In this document: piece after piece, positions 1 to 7,496 of the stretch
How positions within the stretch are numbered: position 1 is the first letter of the stretch
Layout of the letters: the number at the start of each line of letters is the position of its first letter
NCBI GenBank assembly: GCA_036520835.1
Contig: DATDIX010000222.1
Span: forward strand, 1 to 13,196
Source of the DNA: VBAT01 sp036520835
Lineage (GTDB): Bacteria > Bacteroidota > Bacteroidia > Chitinophagales > Chitinophagaceae
Reading direction: 5' to 3'
Length of the DNA: 13,196 bases
Notes under the pieces: generated by a model
Database searches by the model: none
What the model was told of the DNA's origin: nothing
The model's input: the letters and a program-made list of their open reading frames with translations, nothing else
Program-made: the position numbers and the translations under genes

Positions 1-1068
1 AGTATAAAGAATGAATTATTGCGGAAGAATGTAGCGGCATGGCTGAGCATATTCTTCCTTTCTTTATCACTCACCCCGCTTGGCGGCGGCTTTTACTATA
101 TGCTGGCAAAGTACGGTTGGCTGGGCACTTTCGGTATCGAAGTCGGAGTCACCACACTATATACACTGATCGTTTTTAACATTGTGAGGGTGGTGGCGGA
201 AAATAAAAAGTTGAAAGCATTATCCTTTGTAAAGCATAAGCTGCTGATACTCGCCGTCCTCATCATCACTTCTATGGGGATTAATATCTTAACTGTTTAC
301 TTTCTTTATGGCTCTGACAAGGAATACCTGGTCTACCTGAAGTATAGTATGATCTCAAATATTTACCTGACAGCCACCATCGGGCTGGTATATGCAGTTC
401 TCAGCTATCTTGATATACAGCAAAAAAGAAAATTTGATGAAAAGGAACTGGAACTAAGCCGTCTCCGGGAATCGAAAGCAAAAGCAGAATTGGATGCCCT
501 TCATTCGAAAGTTAATCCCCACTTTTTATATAATGCCCTGAATTCAATTGCTGATCTCTCCATCACTGACGGGAAAAAAGCAAGAAAAATGACCATAGCC
601 CTGGCTGATCTTTTTCGTTACAGTATCAATTACAGCCATAATAATTATTCAACGGTGAATGACGAGGTAGCCATGACAGAGGTTTACCTTCAGATTGAAA
701 AAATACGGTTTGAAGACCAGCTTAATTATTCGGTAAAGGTAGAGGAAGAGGCAGGACATTACCTGGTTCCCCGTTTTCTTCTGCAGCCATTGGTGGAGAA
801 TGCGGTAAAACATGGATTAAAAGCAACAGGTCAAATGACCGAGATATTTCTTGAAGTAAAAGAAGCAGATACAGGGATGATAATCAATATAGCAGATAAT
901 GGCCCGCAATTCCCTGACGAAATAAGCCCGGGTTATGGCGTAAAAAGTGTTTTTGATAAGCTTGATCTTCTTTTTCCCGGTCAGTATGAGATCCATTTTA
1001 CTAATCACCCAAGGAAACAGGTTTCTATTCATATTCATAAACTGATGAAAAATGAACCAGGTGTTTAA
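1..1068 (+). CDS. LytS/YehU-type sensor histidine kinase (5' end open)
   Basis: Membrane sensor kinase of the His_kinase (PF06580) plus HATPase_c type, expected to autophosphorylate and pass phosphate to the overlapping response regulator. About four hydrophobic segments are visible (roughly residues 7-27, 36-58, 75-96 and 107-131, counted from the TTG at base 19), then a charged probable coiled-coil linker to about 165. The phosphoacceptor motif NPHFLYNALN follows, with H168. The ATP-binding N-box is LVENAVKHG (N261) and the G1 box is ADNG (D293-G295). No separate extracellular sensor domain is present, as is usual for short LytS-like kinases of Bacteroidota. The frame is open to base 1 with no ATG, and TTG at 19 is the only candidate start inside the window, so the true start may lie upstream. 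The 3' end overlaps the regulator by 17 bases, indicating co-transcription and probably translational coupling. The signal sensed is unknown. Confidence 0.93.
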   Translation, partial: SIKNELLRKNVAAWLSIFFLSLSLTPLGGGFYYMLAKYGWLGTFGIEVGVTTLYTLIVFNIVRVVAENKKLKALSFVKHKLLILAVLIITSMGINILTVYFLYGSDKEYLVYLKYSMISNIYLTATIGLVYAVLSYLDIQQKRKFDEKELELSRLRESKAKAELDALHSKVNPHFLYNALNSIADLSITDGKKARKMTIALADLFRYSINYSHNNYSTVNDEVAMTEVYLQIEKIRFEDQLNYSVKVEEEAGHYLVPRFLLQPLVENAVKHGLKATGQMTEIFLEVKEADTGMIINIADNGPQFPDEISPGYGVKSVFDKLDLLFPGQYEIHFTNHPRKQVSIHIHKLMKNEPGV

Positions 1069-1816
1069 GGCCATCGTGATTGATGATGAACCAGCAGCCA
1101 GGCGGCTGATGAAAAGCCTTTTGCAGGAGCATAAAGACGTGGTTGAAATAATTGCCGAGGCGGCAAATGGCAAGGAAGCTATTCAAAAGACAGAAGAATT
1201 AAAACCTGACCTTATATTTCTTGATATACAAATGCCCGATCTTACCGGCTTTGAGGTGATCGAAAGACTGAGCACTAAACCCAATATTATTTTCACCACG
1301 GCTTATGAGCAATATGCCATCAAGGCATTTGAAACATTTTCCATTGACTATCTTCTGAAACCAATAAAGGAGGAAAGACTGCTGCAAAGCATAGAAAAGC
1401 TGAAACAATTTGGACGCCTGAACCAGGCTATTAATATCAGTGGGTTGCAGGATATCATCCGGCAGTTCCAGGCGCCGCAAAAGGCAACCGCCTTGCCTAT
1501 TAAGACGGGTGACAGGATCACCCTGTTGCGTTTTGAGAATATCGCTTACCTGGAAGCACAGGATAAATATGTTTTTGTTTTTACCCTGGATGGACAAAAA
1601 CACCTGACCGATCAATCTTTGACCACACTTACTGAAAAGCTCCCCGCCCAGTTTCACCGGATCCATAAATCCTATATCATTAATAAGGAAAAGATCCGGG
1701 AAATGCACCGTCACTTCAACAGCCGGTATCTTTTTATTATGGAGGATAAAAATGGTACCCGCATCACTTCAGGCCGCACTTACCATGACGGCATCAGGGC
1801 TGAATTCGGTCTCTGA
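1052..1816 (+). CDS. LytR/AlgR-family response regulator, LytTR DNA-binding domain
   Basis: Cytoplasmic transcription regulator, the expected partner of the upstream kinase. The receiver domain covers about residues 5-120. It shows the acidic pair D11-D12, the phosphoacceptor D58 in FLDIQMPD, the T/A switch region TTAYEQYA, and K103 in LLKP. A linker with a glutamine-rich stretch follows. The LytTR domain covers about 148-252, with the family blocks IAYLEAQDKYV and FHRIHKSYIIN. The 254-residue length is normal for the family. The ATG at 1052 lies inside the kinase gene; a GTG three codons later is also in frame, but the ATG gives the usual N terminus. LytTR proteins bind paired direct repeats; no convincing pair was found in the spacer downstream. 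The target genes cannot be read from the sequence. The barrel genes that follow are plausible targets by position only. Confidence 0.95.
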   Translation: MNQVFKAIVIDDEPAARRLMKSLLQEHKDVVEIIAEAANGKEAIQKTEELKPDLIFLDIQMPDLTGFEVIERLSTKPNIIFTTAYEQYAIKAFETFSIDYLLKPIKEERLLQSIEKLKQFGRLNQAINISGLQDIIRQFQAPQKATALPIKTGDRITLLRFENIAYLEAQDKYVFVFTLDGQKHLTDQSLTTLTEKLPAQFHRIHKSYIINKEKIREMHRHFNSRYLFIMEDKNGTRITSGRTYHDGIRAEFGL

Positions 1817-2145
1817 ACAATTCATTATGGTATAACCCCTTTTCACAACAGAAAACCTGCAAGCCGTCAGTTTTGGCTTGCCGCAGCCTGCCAGCAGGGC
1901 TAGTTTTGGCCCCGGAAATGTATTTCTGATCCCTGTATCCACCCATCTCAGTTTCTTGCCGCTCGTCAGAAAAAGCCCCGGAACTGTAACCGGTTTGCCA
2001 GCTCTGCGTCACATGGGGGTCATGTTAATCAGCCGATCATCAATAAATACAGCCGTTCAGTTGAAAACAATGTTCTTTGTATTACATAGTACCTATCTTT
2101 GGACTGTAATGATTAAAAACAAGTACTAATAATAAATAAATCGAA
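1817..2145. other. 329-base spacer between the two-component operon and the first barrel gene
   Basis: No convincing gene. Small open frames exist on both strands (1878-2129 plus, 1794-2012 minus), but their translations resemble no family I know. Visible structure: a 6-bp inverted repeat CAAGCC/GGCTTG (1860-1865 and 1875-1880), a bulged dyad AGCCTG/CAGGGCT (1885-1901), and a 9-base direct repeat AGTTTTGGC (1869-1877 and 1902-1910). None is followed by a T-run, so no clear terminator for the two-component operon is seen. The last 50 bases are A/T-rich and carry the candidate promoter of the first barrel gene. Confidence 0.6.
2076..2101 (+). promoter_or_regulatory. Candidate Bacteroidota promoter for first barrel gene
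   Basis: TATCTTTG at 2094-2101 matches the -7 consensus TAnnTTTG exactly. A TTTG at 2076-2079 could serve as the -33 box, but the 14-base spacer is shorter than the usual 17-23, so the upstream half is weak. Transcription would start near 2106, giving a leader of about 40 bases. That leader is A-rich and has no Shine-Dalgarno site, as is common in this phylum. Confidence 0.45.
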
Positions 2146-4605
2146 ATGAGAAAATTCATGACCTTGCTGACGGTCGCCTTAACAACCTTATCCTTTGTCA
2201 GCTTTGCGCAGGTGAAAAATGGGAGAGTAAGCGGTACCGTTATTGACGGCAGCACCAAAACCATCGAATCAGCCACAATTACTTTGTTGAGGGCAAGGGA
2301 CTCCTCAGTAGCTAAAATGAGTGTTGCCGACAAGACCGGCAAATTCAGTTTTGAAGGGATTGCAGAAGGTGCCTACCTGGTCTCTATCACTGCCGTAGGT
2401 CATCAAAAGGGGTTTTCTAAAACCTTTGAGATCACCGCTGCCAATTCAAGTGTCACTTTAAAGACCATTGAACTGGTGCCGGTTGCCAGTTCGGTTGGAG
2501 GCGTGACTGTAACTTCTAAAAAGCCCCTGATCGAACAGAAACTGGACAGAACGATCGTCAATGTGGAAGCATCGATCACCAATGTCGGTAACTCTGCATT
2601 AGAAGTGCTGGAAAAGTCCCCGGGCATTTCAATTGATAAAGATGGCAACATCAGCCTGAAAGGGAAACAGGGTGTGGTGGTATATATTGATGGCCGCCCC
2701 AGCTATTTAAGCGGTGCTGACCTGGCCAACCTGCTTCGCAGTATGAATGCAAGCCAGCTCGAGCAGATTGAGATCATGACCAACCCTCCGGCAAAATATG
2801 ATGCAGCCGGTAACTCAGGAGTGATCAATATCAAAACAAAAAAGAACAAACAGTTCGGTTATAACGGAAGCATTACTTCTGGTTATACGCAGGGCCGGTA
2901 CCCCAGGTTCAATGAAGGGGTGAATTTCAACTACCGTAACGGTAAAGTGAATTTGTTTACTAACCTGAACTATAACCGCAATCATCGCGGGGAAGATCTT
3001 TATATCACCCGCAATTTCCGTGACGAGTCGACCAAGGATATTCTCTCCATATTTGACCAGAAATCTGCCATGGAAAATCAAGGCCATTTCTACAGTGGTA
3101 AGATCGGGGTAGATTATTCAGCCAGTAAAAAGACAACCTTCGGTGTTGTGCTGAACGGTTATTATAATCCCAGCACATGGGAGAGCAATACGACTACTCA
3201 CATATATGATCCCCTGGGCAACCTGACAAACATGACAACAGCTTATTCCCGGAATGATGAGAAATGGAAGAATTTCAGCAGCAATTTTAACGTCCGCACT
3301 TTACTGGATTCAACAGGACAGGAGTTAACAGCCGACCTGGATTACATACAATATCGCTCAACCAGTGTGCAGCCGCTTATCAGTTCTTATTATGACAATG
3401 CTGGAAATCTGTTACAGGCACCTGACACACTGATGGGCAATCTTCCGCAGGATATAACGATCTATAGCGGTAAAGTTGATTATACGTTACCACTTAAGAA
3501 AGGGGCAAAATTTGAAGCAGGTATCAAGACCAGCTTTGTAAAGACAGATAATAATGCGAGCTATGACAGCATTCAGAACGGGCAGGTTGTGCATGACTAT
3601 AACCGCAGCAATCATTTTGTGTACGAAGAAAACATCAATGCGGCTTATGTGAACTATAGCAGGCCCATCAGTAAAAAATGGAGCGGTCAATTTGGTCTTC
3701 GTGTTGAGAATACGAATGCAAAGGGTAACCAGTTAACAACAGGTGAGCAGTTCAAACGAAACTATACCCAACTTTTCCCGACTGCTTACCTGCAGTATAA
3801 AGCCAGTGAAAAGAACCAGTTCGTGATCAATTATGGGAGGAGGATCAACCGCCCGGATTATGAAGCATTGAATCCATTCATTCATTTTCTGGACAGGTAC
3901 ACTTTTGAACAGGGAAATCCTGACCTGAAGCCGCAGTTCAGCCATAATATTGAATTGAGCCATACATATAAAGGATTCTTAACAACAACGGCCAATTACA
4001 GCAACACGACTGATATCATTCAGCAGGTGATAGAACAAAACGAAGTGACCAATGAAACTTATATCAAAAAAGCGAATATAGCCAGCCGTAAGCAGATAGG
4101 TTTATCTGTCAGCGCTTATAAAGAAATAACCAAATGGTGGAGCGGTAATATCTATGTGAATGTTTACGACAACCAATTTGATGGTGTTGTGAACGGCGAG
4201 AATATATCGATCGGGATCACAGGTGTGATGATGCAGATACAGCAGCAATTCAAATGGGGTAAAGGATGGGGCGCTGAATTGAGTGGTTTTTACAGGACAA
4301 AGGGCCTGGAGGGTGTGATCTTCATTGAACCTATCGGACAAGTGAATGCAGGTTTCAGCAAACAGATCATGAAAAATAAAGCCAGTGTCCGCTTGAATGT
4401 ACGTGACATATTTGCCGGCGGTGTTTTCAAAGGTTACAGTAAGTACAGCAACGTAGATATGCAGTTTAAAGATGTGAATGATAGCCGTGCAGTGAGTGTG
4501 ACTTTTACTTATCGATTTAATAAAGGGAAATTAAAAGCCGGAAGCAACAGGAAGAACGGTGGTGCAAATGATGAGCAGAACCGCGTTAAAGGAGGGGGGA
4601 GCTAA
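2146..4605 (+). CDS. Outer-membrane beta-barrel protein, TonB-receptor-like (paralogue 1 of 3)
   Basis: An 819-residue outer-membrane protein of the OMP_b-brl_3 (PF14905) group, probably a TonB-dependent-type channel; the ligand is unknown. In order: signal peptide 1-21 ending SFA before Q; a CarboxypepD_reg-like beta-sandwich about 22-112 (GTVIDGS, KTGKFSFEGI, GAYLVSITAVGHQ); a plug-like region about 117-232 starting VTVTSKKP and including ALEVLEKSPG, GNISLKGK and QIEIMTNPPAKYDAAGNSGVI; then the barrel to F791. Family blocks in the barrel include RRINRPDY, LNPFIHFLD and GNPDLKPQF, around residues 565-600. The final strand FTYRF is followed by a 28-residue basic tail carrying DEQNRV (809-814). 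No SusD gene follows, which argues against a classical SusC/SusD glycan system. Residues 22-132 are about 83% identical to paralogue 2 by hand count. The start is chosen at the ATG directly preceding a good signal peptide. Confidence 0.93.
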   Translation: MRKFMTLLTVALTTLSFVSFAQVKNGRVSGTVIDGSTKTIESATITLLRARDSSVAKMSVADKTGKFSFEGIAEGAYLVSITAVGHQKGFSKTFEITAANSSVTLKTIELVPVASSVGGVTVTSKKPLIEQKLDRTIVNVEASITNVGNSALEVLEKSPGISIDKDGNISLKGKQGVVVYIDGRPSYLSGADLANLLRSMNASQLEQIEIMTNPPAKYDAAGNSGVINIKTKKNKQFGYNGSITSGYTQGRYPRFNEGVNFNYRNGKVNLFTNLNYNRNHRGEDLYITRNFRDESTKDILSIFDQKSAMENQGHFYSGKIGVDYSASKKTTFGVVLNGYYNPSTWESNTTTHIYDPLGNLTNMTTAYSRNDEKWKNFSSNFNVRTLLDSTGQELTADLDYIQYRSTSVQPLISSYYDNAGNLLQAPDTLMGNLPQDITIYSGKVDYTLPLKKGAKFEAGIKTSFVKTDNNASYDSIQNGQVVHDYNRSNHFVYEENINAAYVNYSRPISKKWSGQFGLRVENTNAKGNQLTTGEQFKRNYTQLFPTAYLQYKASEKNQFVINYGRRINRPDYEALNPFIHFLDRYTFEQGNPDLKPQFSHNIELSHTYKGFLTTTANYSNTTDIIQQVIEQNEVTNETYIKKANIASRKQIGLSVSAYKEITKWWSGNIYVNVYDNQFDGVVNGENISIGITGVMMQIQQQFKWGKGWGAELSGFYRTKGLEGVIFIEPIGQVNAGFSKQIMKNKASVRLNVRDIFAGGVFKGYSKYSNVDMQFKDVNDSRAVSVTFTYRFNKGKLKAGSNRKNGGANDEQNRVKGGGS

Positions 4606-4772
4606 AAAGACCACTAACTGTTGAACCTTATCACTGACAATTCTAAACTAAGTTCTTTCATATTTCCTTGTGTGCAAACAAAAGCCCGTGAGCAAGAACG
4701 GGCTTTTGTTAATAAACTGAACCAGACCTGTAAATAACCAAACATAAGAACAACTCAAATAAAACTATTACG
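4606..4772. other. Spacer between barrel genes 1 and 2
   Basis: 167 bases holding the 13-bp dyad (terminator). No exact TAnnTTTG box lies between the dyad and the next start codon. The 60 bases before the ATG at 4773 are A-rich and have no Shine-Dalgarno site. Whether gene 2 has its own promoter or depends on readthrough cannot be decided from the sequence. Confidence 0.5.
4677..4710 (+). terminator. Perfect 13-bp hairpin, probable bidirectional terminator
   Basis: The arms AACAAAAGCCCGT (4677-4689) and its exact complement (4698-4710) enclose an 8-base loop, gagcaaga. The A-rich 5' side and T-rich 3' side (CTTTTGTT) are typical of a factor-independent terminator usable in both directions. 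It lies 71 bases after the stop codon of barrel gene 1, so it should reduce readthrough into gene 2. Confidence 0.8.
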
Positions 4773-7217
4773 ATGAAAAAGATCTTTTTGCTGTTGACAG
4801 TTGCTTTTACTGCCTTTTACTTTACCAGCTTTGCGCAGGTGAAAAATGGAAAAGTGAGCGGTACCGTTATAGACGGGAGCACAAAAATCATAGAATCGGC
4901 TACCATTTCTTTATTGCGGGCAAAGGATTCTTCTGTGGCCAAGTTGGGTATAGCAGATAAAACAGGAAAATTTGTTTTTGAAGGAATTGCAGAAGGGAAA
5001 TATATGGTGTCCATCACAGCTGTCGGACATCAAAAGGGCTTTTCAGAAACTTTTGAGATCAGCCAGTCTAATTCAGACATTACTTTAAAAACTATCGAAC
5101 TGCTACCGGTTGCCAAATCGGTAGGTGGAGTTACTGTTACTTCTAAAAAACCTATGATCGAACAAAAAGCAGGTAAGACACTGATCAATGTGGATGCATC
5201 GCCTACCAACAGCGGGTTGAATGCATTGGAGATATTGGAAAAATCACCCGGGGTTTCGGTTGATAATGACGGAAACATCAGCCTGAAAGGTAAACAGGGA
5301 GTAATGATACTAATTGATGGCAAGCCCACATATATGAGCGGGGCTGATCTTGCTGCATTTTTGAAGAATTTACAGAGCAGCAGCCTGGACCAGATCGAGA
5401 TCATGACGAATCCACCTGCCAAATATGATGCTGCAGGCAATTCAGGCATCATCAATATCAAAACAAAAAAAGGAATAGTGAAGGGAATGAATGGAACGGC
5501 TAACCTTGGGTATACACAGGGTGTATATGGCAGGGTAAATGCGGGTGTCAATCTTAATTACCGCAATGATAAGCTGAATGTTTTCGGGGGATATAATGCT
5601 GGAACCTGGGAAGGATTCAACAGGCTTTCCATCGATCGCAAATTGTATGAGAATAATACAATGGTCAGAACAATTGACCAGTTATCAAAGCCGCATTTCA
5701 AAGGGGTGTATAATAACATGAAGGCGGGTATTGATTATAATTTTTCAAAGAAAGATGTAGCAGGCATTGTTGTCAACGGCAATTTCAATACTGGTGAAGA
5801 GAACCCTTTCAGCAATACCAATATCAGGGATGCGGTTGGTAATATCACATCCAAACTGGTATCGGAAGGAGATAACACCCGCCGGTCCTCCAATGTTTCC
5901 ACCAATTTCAATTATAAGCATACGTTCGATTCCACAGGCAGGGAGATCACGGCAGATATTGACTATGTATATTATAATAATATGAGCAATACGATGCTTA
6001 CCACACAAAGTTATGACCCCGATGACCTGAAGACCGGTGATGCTGTGCTGAAAGGTACCATTCCTTCCATTATCAATATTTACAGCGGCAAGATCGATTA
6101 TGTGCACCCATTAAGAAAGGGAATGAAGATAGAGGCAGGGTTGAAATCAAGTTTTGTGAATACCGATAACAAGGTAGATTATTTACGGAATACCAACGGG
6201 GGCAATTGGGTAAATGACCAGCGAAGTAATCATTTTATCTATGATGAGAATATTAACGCAGCTTATGCCATCTTCTCAGGATCTTTCAAAAAAGTAGAAC
6301 TGAGTGCAGGATTAAGATTGGAGAATACTGTCGCTAAAGGATACCAGGTAAGTAATGATTCGTCTTTCAAAAGAAATTACACCAATTTATTTCCCAATGT
6401 CGGATTGAGCTATGCAGCCAGTGAAAAGAACCAGTTCAACCTGAGCTATAGCCGCCGGGTATCCCGTCCTGATTATGCTTCCCTGAATCCATTTATATTC
6501 TTCCTGGATTCGTTAACCTATGGAAAGGGTAATCCTTACCTGCAACCACAATTCACGAATAATATTGAGTTCAGCCATACATTCAGAAGAATCCTGACGA
6601 CTACATTGAATTATACGGTGACCAACGATATCATTACCGAGTTATTAAAACAGAATACAGAAAAGAATGAGACTTATCAGACCAAAGAGAATTTCAGTAG
6701 CATGAAGCAGTTTGGTATTGCGCTGATGGCCAATATCCCTATTACAAAATGGTGGAGCAGTAATATGTATGTAAATGTTTTCAATAATCATTATTCAGGC
6801 ATCTACGAATTTGACCAGGTGGATATACAATTCACCACGCTGATGGCCAATATGACCAATAGTTTTACGCTGGGCAAAGGCTGGACTGCAGAAATAAGTG
6901 GCTGGTATCGTACAAAGGGAGCTGAGGGCCTGCTGGTCATTAATGGTATGGGAGCGCTGAACACAGCCCTTTCCAAACAACTGATGAAGAAAAAAGCCAC
7001 ACTCAAACTGGGATTGCGTGATGTATTTTATACCCAGCAATTCAGTGGCTATGCAAAATACAGTGATGTGGATGTGAATATTGCAGGCAGAAGAGATACA
7101 AGGCAGGCTAACCTGAGCTTTACCTGGCGTTTTGGTAAAACTAATATAGCGCCTGAACGTAAAAGAAAGAGCAGTTCAACCGATGAACAGAACAGGGTGG
7201 GCACAGGAACAAATTAG
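4773..7217 (+). CDS. Outer-membrane beta-barrel protein, TonB-receptor-like (paralogue 2 of 3)
   Basis: An 814-residue paralogue with the same architecture: signal peptide 1-21 (SFA before Q), CarboxypepD_reg-like domain about 22-112, plug-like region about 117-232 (VTVTSKKP, ALEILEKSPG, IDGKPTYMSG, QIEIMTNPPAKYDAAGNSG), then the barrel to F787 (SFTWRF). A 27-residue tail rich in K, R and S carries DEQNRV at 804-809. The N-terminal 232 residues align with paralogue 1 without gaps. In the barrel it is slightly closer to paralogue 3, for example ENTVAKGYQV, NDS.FKRN and FLDSL. Barrel family blocks are SRRVSRPDY, LNPFIFFLD and GNPYLQPQF. It is likely a surface channel or receptor with a different ligand preference from its neighbours; the ligand is unknown. 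No SusD-like lipoprotein follows. Confidence 0.93.
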   Translation: MKKIFLLLTVAFTAFYFTSFAQVKNGKVSGTVIDGSTKIIESATISLLRAKDSSVAKLGIADKTGKFVFEGIAEGKYMVSITAVGHQKGFSETFEISQSNSDITLKTIELLPVAKSVGGVTVTSKKPMIEQKAGKTLINVDASPTNSGLNALEILEKSPGVSVDNDGNISLKGKQGVMILIDGKPTYMSGADLAAFLKNLQSSSLDQIEIMTNPPAKYDAAGNSGIINIKTKKGIVKGMNGTANLGYTQGVYGRVNAGVNLNYRNDKLNVFGGYNAGTWEGFNRLSIDRKLYENNTMVRTIDQLSKPHFKGVYNNMKAGIDYNFSKKDVAGIVVNGNFNTGEENPFSNTNIRDAVGNITSKLVSEGDNTRRSSNVSTNFNYKHTFDSTGREITADIDYVYYNNMSNTMLTTQSYDPDDLKTGDAVLKGTIPSIINIYSGKIDYVHPLRKGMKIEAGLKSSFVNTDNKVDYLRNTNGGNWVNDQRSNHFIYDENINAAYAIFSGSFKKVELSAGLRLENTVAKGYQVSNDSSFKRNYTNLFPNVGLSYAASEKNQFNLSYSRRVSRPDYASLNPFIFFLDSLTYGKGNPYLQPQFTNNIEFSHTFRRILTTTLNYTVTNDIITELLKQNTEKNETYQTKENFSSMKQFGIALMANIPITKWWSSNMYVNVFNNHYSGIYEFDQVDIQFTTLMANMTNSFTLGKGWTAEISGWYRTKGAEGLLVINGMGALNTALSKQLMKKKATLKLGLRDVFYTQQFSGYAKYSDVDVNIAGRRDTRQANLSFTWRFGKTNIAPERKRKSSSTDEQNRVGTGTN

Positions 7218-7224
7218 GTAAATA

Positions 7225-7273
7225 GTGAGTGATGAGTGGTGAGTAGTGAGTGGTGAGTGCTGAATTGTGACGG
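7225..7273 (+). repeat. 7-base tandem repeat array (GTGAGTG type)
   Basis: Seven consecutive heptamers can be read in register: GTGAGTG, ATGAGTG, GTGAGTA, GTGAGTG, GTGAGTG, CTGAATT, GTGACGG. The first five differ from one another by at most two bases; the last two are degenerate. The array starts eight bases after the stop codon of barrel gene 2. It forms the left arm of the hairpin with the array at 7297-7331. Confidence 0.85.
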
Positions 7274-7335
7274 GAACTTCAACATACAAGCTCCAATTCA
7301 CCATTGACTATTGACCATTCACCACTCGCTTTTTT
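7234..7335 (+). terminator. Imperfect long hairpin with T-run after barrel gene 2
   Basis: The left array (from 7234) can pair with the right array (to 7327). A 9-bp perfect outer block GAGTGGTGA pairs with TCACCACTC, and an inner block TGAATTG pairs with CAATTCA. The middle is interrupted by several G-U wobbles and mismatches. A run of six T's follows at 7330-7335. This arrangement fits an intrinsic terminator assembled from repeat DNA, although the stem is longer and less regular than usual. Confidence 0.6.
7297..7331 (+). repeat. Complementary 7-base tandem repeat array (TTCACCA type)
   Basis: Heptamers in register: TTCACCA, TTGACTA, TTGACCA, TTCACCA, then a degenerate CTCGCTT. They are approximately the reverse complement of the left array, so the two arrays are opposed copies of one repeat family. 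Confidence 0.8.
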
Positions 7336-7496
7336 AACAGTTTTTCACAAGTTGTTTCTTTCATAAGGGATTCAGACCGCTGATGTATCGGTAATGATTT
7401 TTATCCCTTCACACCAAGAAATACGAAGCTTATCATATTTGGGTCAGAAAACAAACCTGTTCTTATCATCTTTAAGAGATAAACCCAAACCTGAGT

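Larger units (their letters stand above)
7218..7496. other. Spacer between barrel genes 2 and 3
   Basis: 279 bases. The first 120 are the heptad-repeat hairpin described separately. The rest (7336-7496) is A/T-rich with no convincing gene. A near match to the -7 box, CATATTTG (7434-7441, first base off consensus), could be part of a promoter for barrel gene 3, but no -33 partner is clear. A weak dyad TTATC/GATAA lies at 7463-7467 and 7478-7482. There is no Shine-Dalgarno site before the ATG at 7497. Confidence 0.5.

Noticed and set aside
2052..2075. Possible LytTR binding site (two GTTC half-sites)
   Set aside because: The half-sites match the AC.GTT-type consensus poorly and their 17-base spacing does not fit the roughly 21-base period of known LytTR repeats.
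1878..2129. 83-codon open frame in the spacer before barrel gene 1
   Set aside because: No family resemblance. It overlaps the promoter region and ends in low-complexity A/T sequence, and an overlapping minus-strand frame is equally plausible, so both look like chance.
5030..5551. 173-codon minus-strand open frame inside barrel gene 2
   Set aside because: It is antisense to the strongly conserved plug region. Equivalent antisense frames appear in the other two copies only because the sense sequences are homologous.
7225..7331. Possible CRISPR array from the short repeats
   Set aside because: Units are 7 bases and directly abutting, with no spacers and no cas genes. They are simple tandem repeats.
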